From Microtetraspora glauca (lineage in GTDB: Bacteria > Actinomycetota > Actinomycetes > Streptomycetales > Streptomycetaceae): a DNA stretch of 5,916 nt. The stretch's first letter is position 1. Each line of letters opens with the position of its first letter. The position numbers were made by a program, and so were the translations under genes. The stretch covers positions 1 through 5,916 of the forward strand of contig JOFO01000106.1 of assembly GCA_000721275.1 (NCBI GenBank), written 5' to 3'. The notes below the pieces were generated by a model. It searched no databases. It was given only the letters and a program-made list of their open reading frames with translations, and was not told the DNA's origin. Below are positions 4,607 through 5,916 of this stretch, piece after piece.

Positions 4607-5179
4607 AGCGCCGTGCCCCTGCCCGCCCCGAAGCTGGGCACGCTCTCCCGCCTCGCCCCCGAGCCCATGAAGGTGGTCCTGAACTGGGGCCGCCGCTACA
4701 GCCTGTGGGTCTTCAACTTCGGCCTCGCCTGCTGCGCGATCGAGTTCATCGCCGCGTCCATGGCCCGCCACGACTTCATCCGCCTCGGCGTGATCCCCTT
4801 CGCGCCCGGCCCCCGCCAGGCCGACCTGATGATCGTCTCCGGCACCGTCACCGACAAGATGGCCCCGGCCGTCAAGCGCCTGTACGAGCAGATGCCCGAA
4901 CCGAAGTACGTCATCTCCTTCGGCGCCTGCTCCAACTGCGGCGGCCCCTACTGGGACTCGTACAGCGTCACCAAGGGCGTCGACCAGATCATCCCCGTCG
5001 ACGTGTACGTCCCCGGCTGCCCGCCCCGCCCCGAGGCGCTCCTCCAGGGCATCCTCAAGCTCCAGGAGAAGATCGCCCGCGAGAACCTGGGCGAGCGGTA
5101 CGGCACGACGGCACAGGCCTCGGTCGCCCAGCTCACCAGCCCGCTGGTCACCCCGCCGCCGGGAGGCGACGACCGATGA
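4580..5179 (+). CDS. nuoB: NADH-quinone oxidoreductase subunit B (complex I, NuoB-like)
   Basis: A 199-residue peripheral subunit that holds the terminal [4Fe-4S] cluster N2, which passes electrons to quinone. The four cluster ligands are present: the adjacent pair C51-C52 in [10 protein letters not shown]117 in [10 protein letters not shown], and C147 in [13 protein letters not shown]. An additional cysteine, C120, follows the third ligand, where the usual sequence is [27 protein letters not shown] (87-105) and [20 protein letters not shown] (138-157) are classic family blocks. About 25 residues after 174 form a Thr/Ala/Pro-rich tail. The start is ATG 4580, overlapping nuoA by 10 bases; GTG 4613 is a real alternative. 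The stop overlaps the nuoC ATG by 4 bases (ATGA). Confidence 0.93.
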   Translation: MDVTPASEGSAVPLPAPKLGTLSRLAPEPMKVVLNWGRRYSLWVFNFGLACCAIEFIAASMARHDFIRLGVIPFAPGPRQADLMIVSGTVTDKMAPAVKRLYEQMPEPKYVISFGACSNCGGPYWDSYSVTKGVDQIIPVDVYVPGCPPRPEALLQGILKLQEKIARENLGERYGTTAQASVAQLTSPLVTPPPGGDDR

Positions 5180-5916
5180 ACCGCTACGACTCCCTCCCCG
5201 AAGCGGTGACGGACCTGTTCGGCGACGAGGCGGCGGCCGAGCGGGCGTACGACCTGCTGACCGTCGACGTCCCCGTCACGGAATGGCTCGACGCGCTGCG
5301 GACCGCCCGCGACGAGCTGGGCTGCACCTACTTCGACTGGCTCAGCGCGGTCGACGAGCCCGGCACCGGCTTCCGGGTCTGCGCCCATGTCGCCGCCGTC
5401 GGTGACGGCGTCCCGCGCCGGCTGCTGCTGCGCACCACCGTGCCGCACGACGCGCCTGCGCTGCCCACGGCGACCGGCGTGTTCGCGGGCGCGGCCTGGC
5501 ACGAGCGCGAGACGCACGAGATGTTCGGCGTCGTCTTCGAGGGCCACCCGAACCTCACGCCGCTGCTGCTCCCCGAGAACTTCGAGGGCCACCCGCTCCG
5601 CAAGGACTTCGTCCTCGCCGCCCGCGTCGCCAAGGCGTGGCCGGGCGCCAAGGAGCCGGGCGAGTCGCACGACGGCGGCCCCAAGCGGCGCCAGATGCTG
5701 CCGCCGGGCGTCCCCGACCCCAACGAGTGGGGCCCCCTCAAGGGCCAGCTCCCCCCGGCCCCGGACCGCCCCGCCCGCGGCGCCGCCGACCGCCCCCGCC
5801 GCGCCCGCACCACCGCGGAGGGCTCGGCCACCCAGGACGCCCCGGTCCGCCGCACCCGCACGGCGTCGGCGGGCTCCGCGAGCCAGACCGCCCCGGCGGC
5901 GCCCGCGGCCCCGGAC
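5176..5916 (+). CDS. nuoC: NADH-quinone oxidoreductase subunit C (complex I 30 kDa, NuoC-like), 3' end missing
   Basis: An open frame of 247 codons without stop that runs off the right edge. Residues 1-150 form the 30-kDa subunit domain that packs against NuoB and NuoD in the peripheral arm. The family signature is clear at 109-145: [10 protein letters not shown], then [18 protein letters not shown], then LRKDF. The usual Asp of ERExxDxFG is replaced: the order here is E-R-E-T-H-E-M-F-G. After about residue 155 the protein becomes Pro/Ala/Arg/Thr-rich and low in complexity, at least 90 residues that look disordered and extend past the core domain. The ATG overlaps the nuoB stop (ATGA), so translation is probably coupled and no separate ribosome binding site is needed, though GGGAGG (5160-5165) is near. 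A fusion to NuoD is unlikely but cannot be excluded, since the end is not visible. Confidence 0.9.
   Translation, partial: MNRYDSLPEAVTDLFGDEAAAERAYDLLTVDVPVTEWLDALRTARDELGCTYFDWLSAVDEPGTGFRVCAHVAAVGDGVPRRLLLRTTVPHDAPALPTATGVFAGAAWHERETHEMFGVVFEGHPNLTPLLLPENFEGHPLRKDFVLAARVAKAWPGAKEPGESHDGGPKRRQMLPPGVPDPNEWGPLKGQLPPAPDRPARGAADRPRRARTTAEGSATQDAPVRRTRTASAGSASQTAPAAPAAPD

Noticed and set aside
4948..5670. Minus-strand frame of 240 codons opposite nuoB and nuoC.
   Set aside because: It lies antisense to strongly conserved complex I genes and shows no recognisable domain; it is a shadow of GC-rich codon use.
1..5916. Search for tRNA or rRNA genes, CRISPR arrays, insertion sequences, transposases, attachment sites.
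   Set aside because: None seen: no regularly spaced repeats, no transposase-like frame, no cloverleaf-like segment. The short tandem repeat at 2685-2712 has only two full units and no spacers.

Overview
The window looks like chromosome of a Streptomyces or a close relative. Base composition is very high in G+C, coding frames have almost only G or C at third codon positions, GTG starts are common, and the protein types (PF13796-like sensor kinases, NarL/LuxR regulator, ferredoxin-linked korA, nuo genes) fit that group. From memory, the gene order resembles the second, partial nuo locus of Streptomyces coelicolor (around SCO4594 to SCO4601). I could not check this.

Layout, left to right. Positions 1-192 (minus) hold the first 64 codons of korA, the alpha subunit of a 2-oxoacid (2-oxoglutarate) : ferredoxin oxidoreductase. 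Positions 193-460 are non-coding and carry three inverted repeats and possible korA promoter elements. Positions 461-1162 (minus) encode a NarL/LuxR-family response regulator. Positions 1163-1353 are a spacer with strong hairpins. Positions 1354-2640 and 2818-4020 (both minus) encode two paralogous membrane histidine kinases. Their catalytic halves are about three quarters identical, with exact nucleotide matches of 55 and 68 bp. Positions 4021-4196 are a divergent control region. From 4197 rightwards (plus) come nuoA, nuoB and a 3'-incomplete nuoC, with overlapping ends typical of one translationally coupled operon.

How it may work together. Complex I passes electrons from a donor to quinone and pumps protons; KorAB reduces ferredoxin while oxidising a 2-oxoacid. 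A nuo cluster next to korA, with a two-kinase/one-regulator signalling module between them, suggests a regulated respiratory branch, perhaps fed by reduced ferredoxin rather than NADH. Only nuoABC are visible, so the presence or absence of the NADH module (nuoEFG) cannot be judged here.

The most interesting unexplained signal is a near-identical 16-bp element, GGGGATAWCCCCACCC. It is palindromic in its first 12 bases and lies upstream of each kinase (2783-2798 and 4081-4096). The second copy sits in the kinase/nuoA divergent region, where its ACCCCACCCG end is repeated exactly 21 bp further on, just before a plausible nuoA promoter. This looks like an operator set, most simply for the encoded response regulator. 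A weaker look-alike lies upstream of korA.
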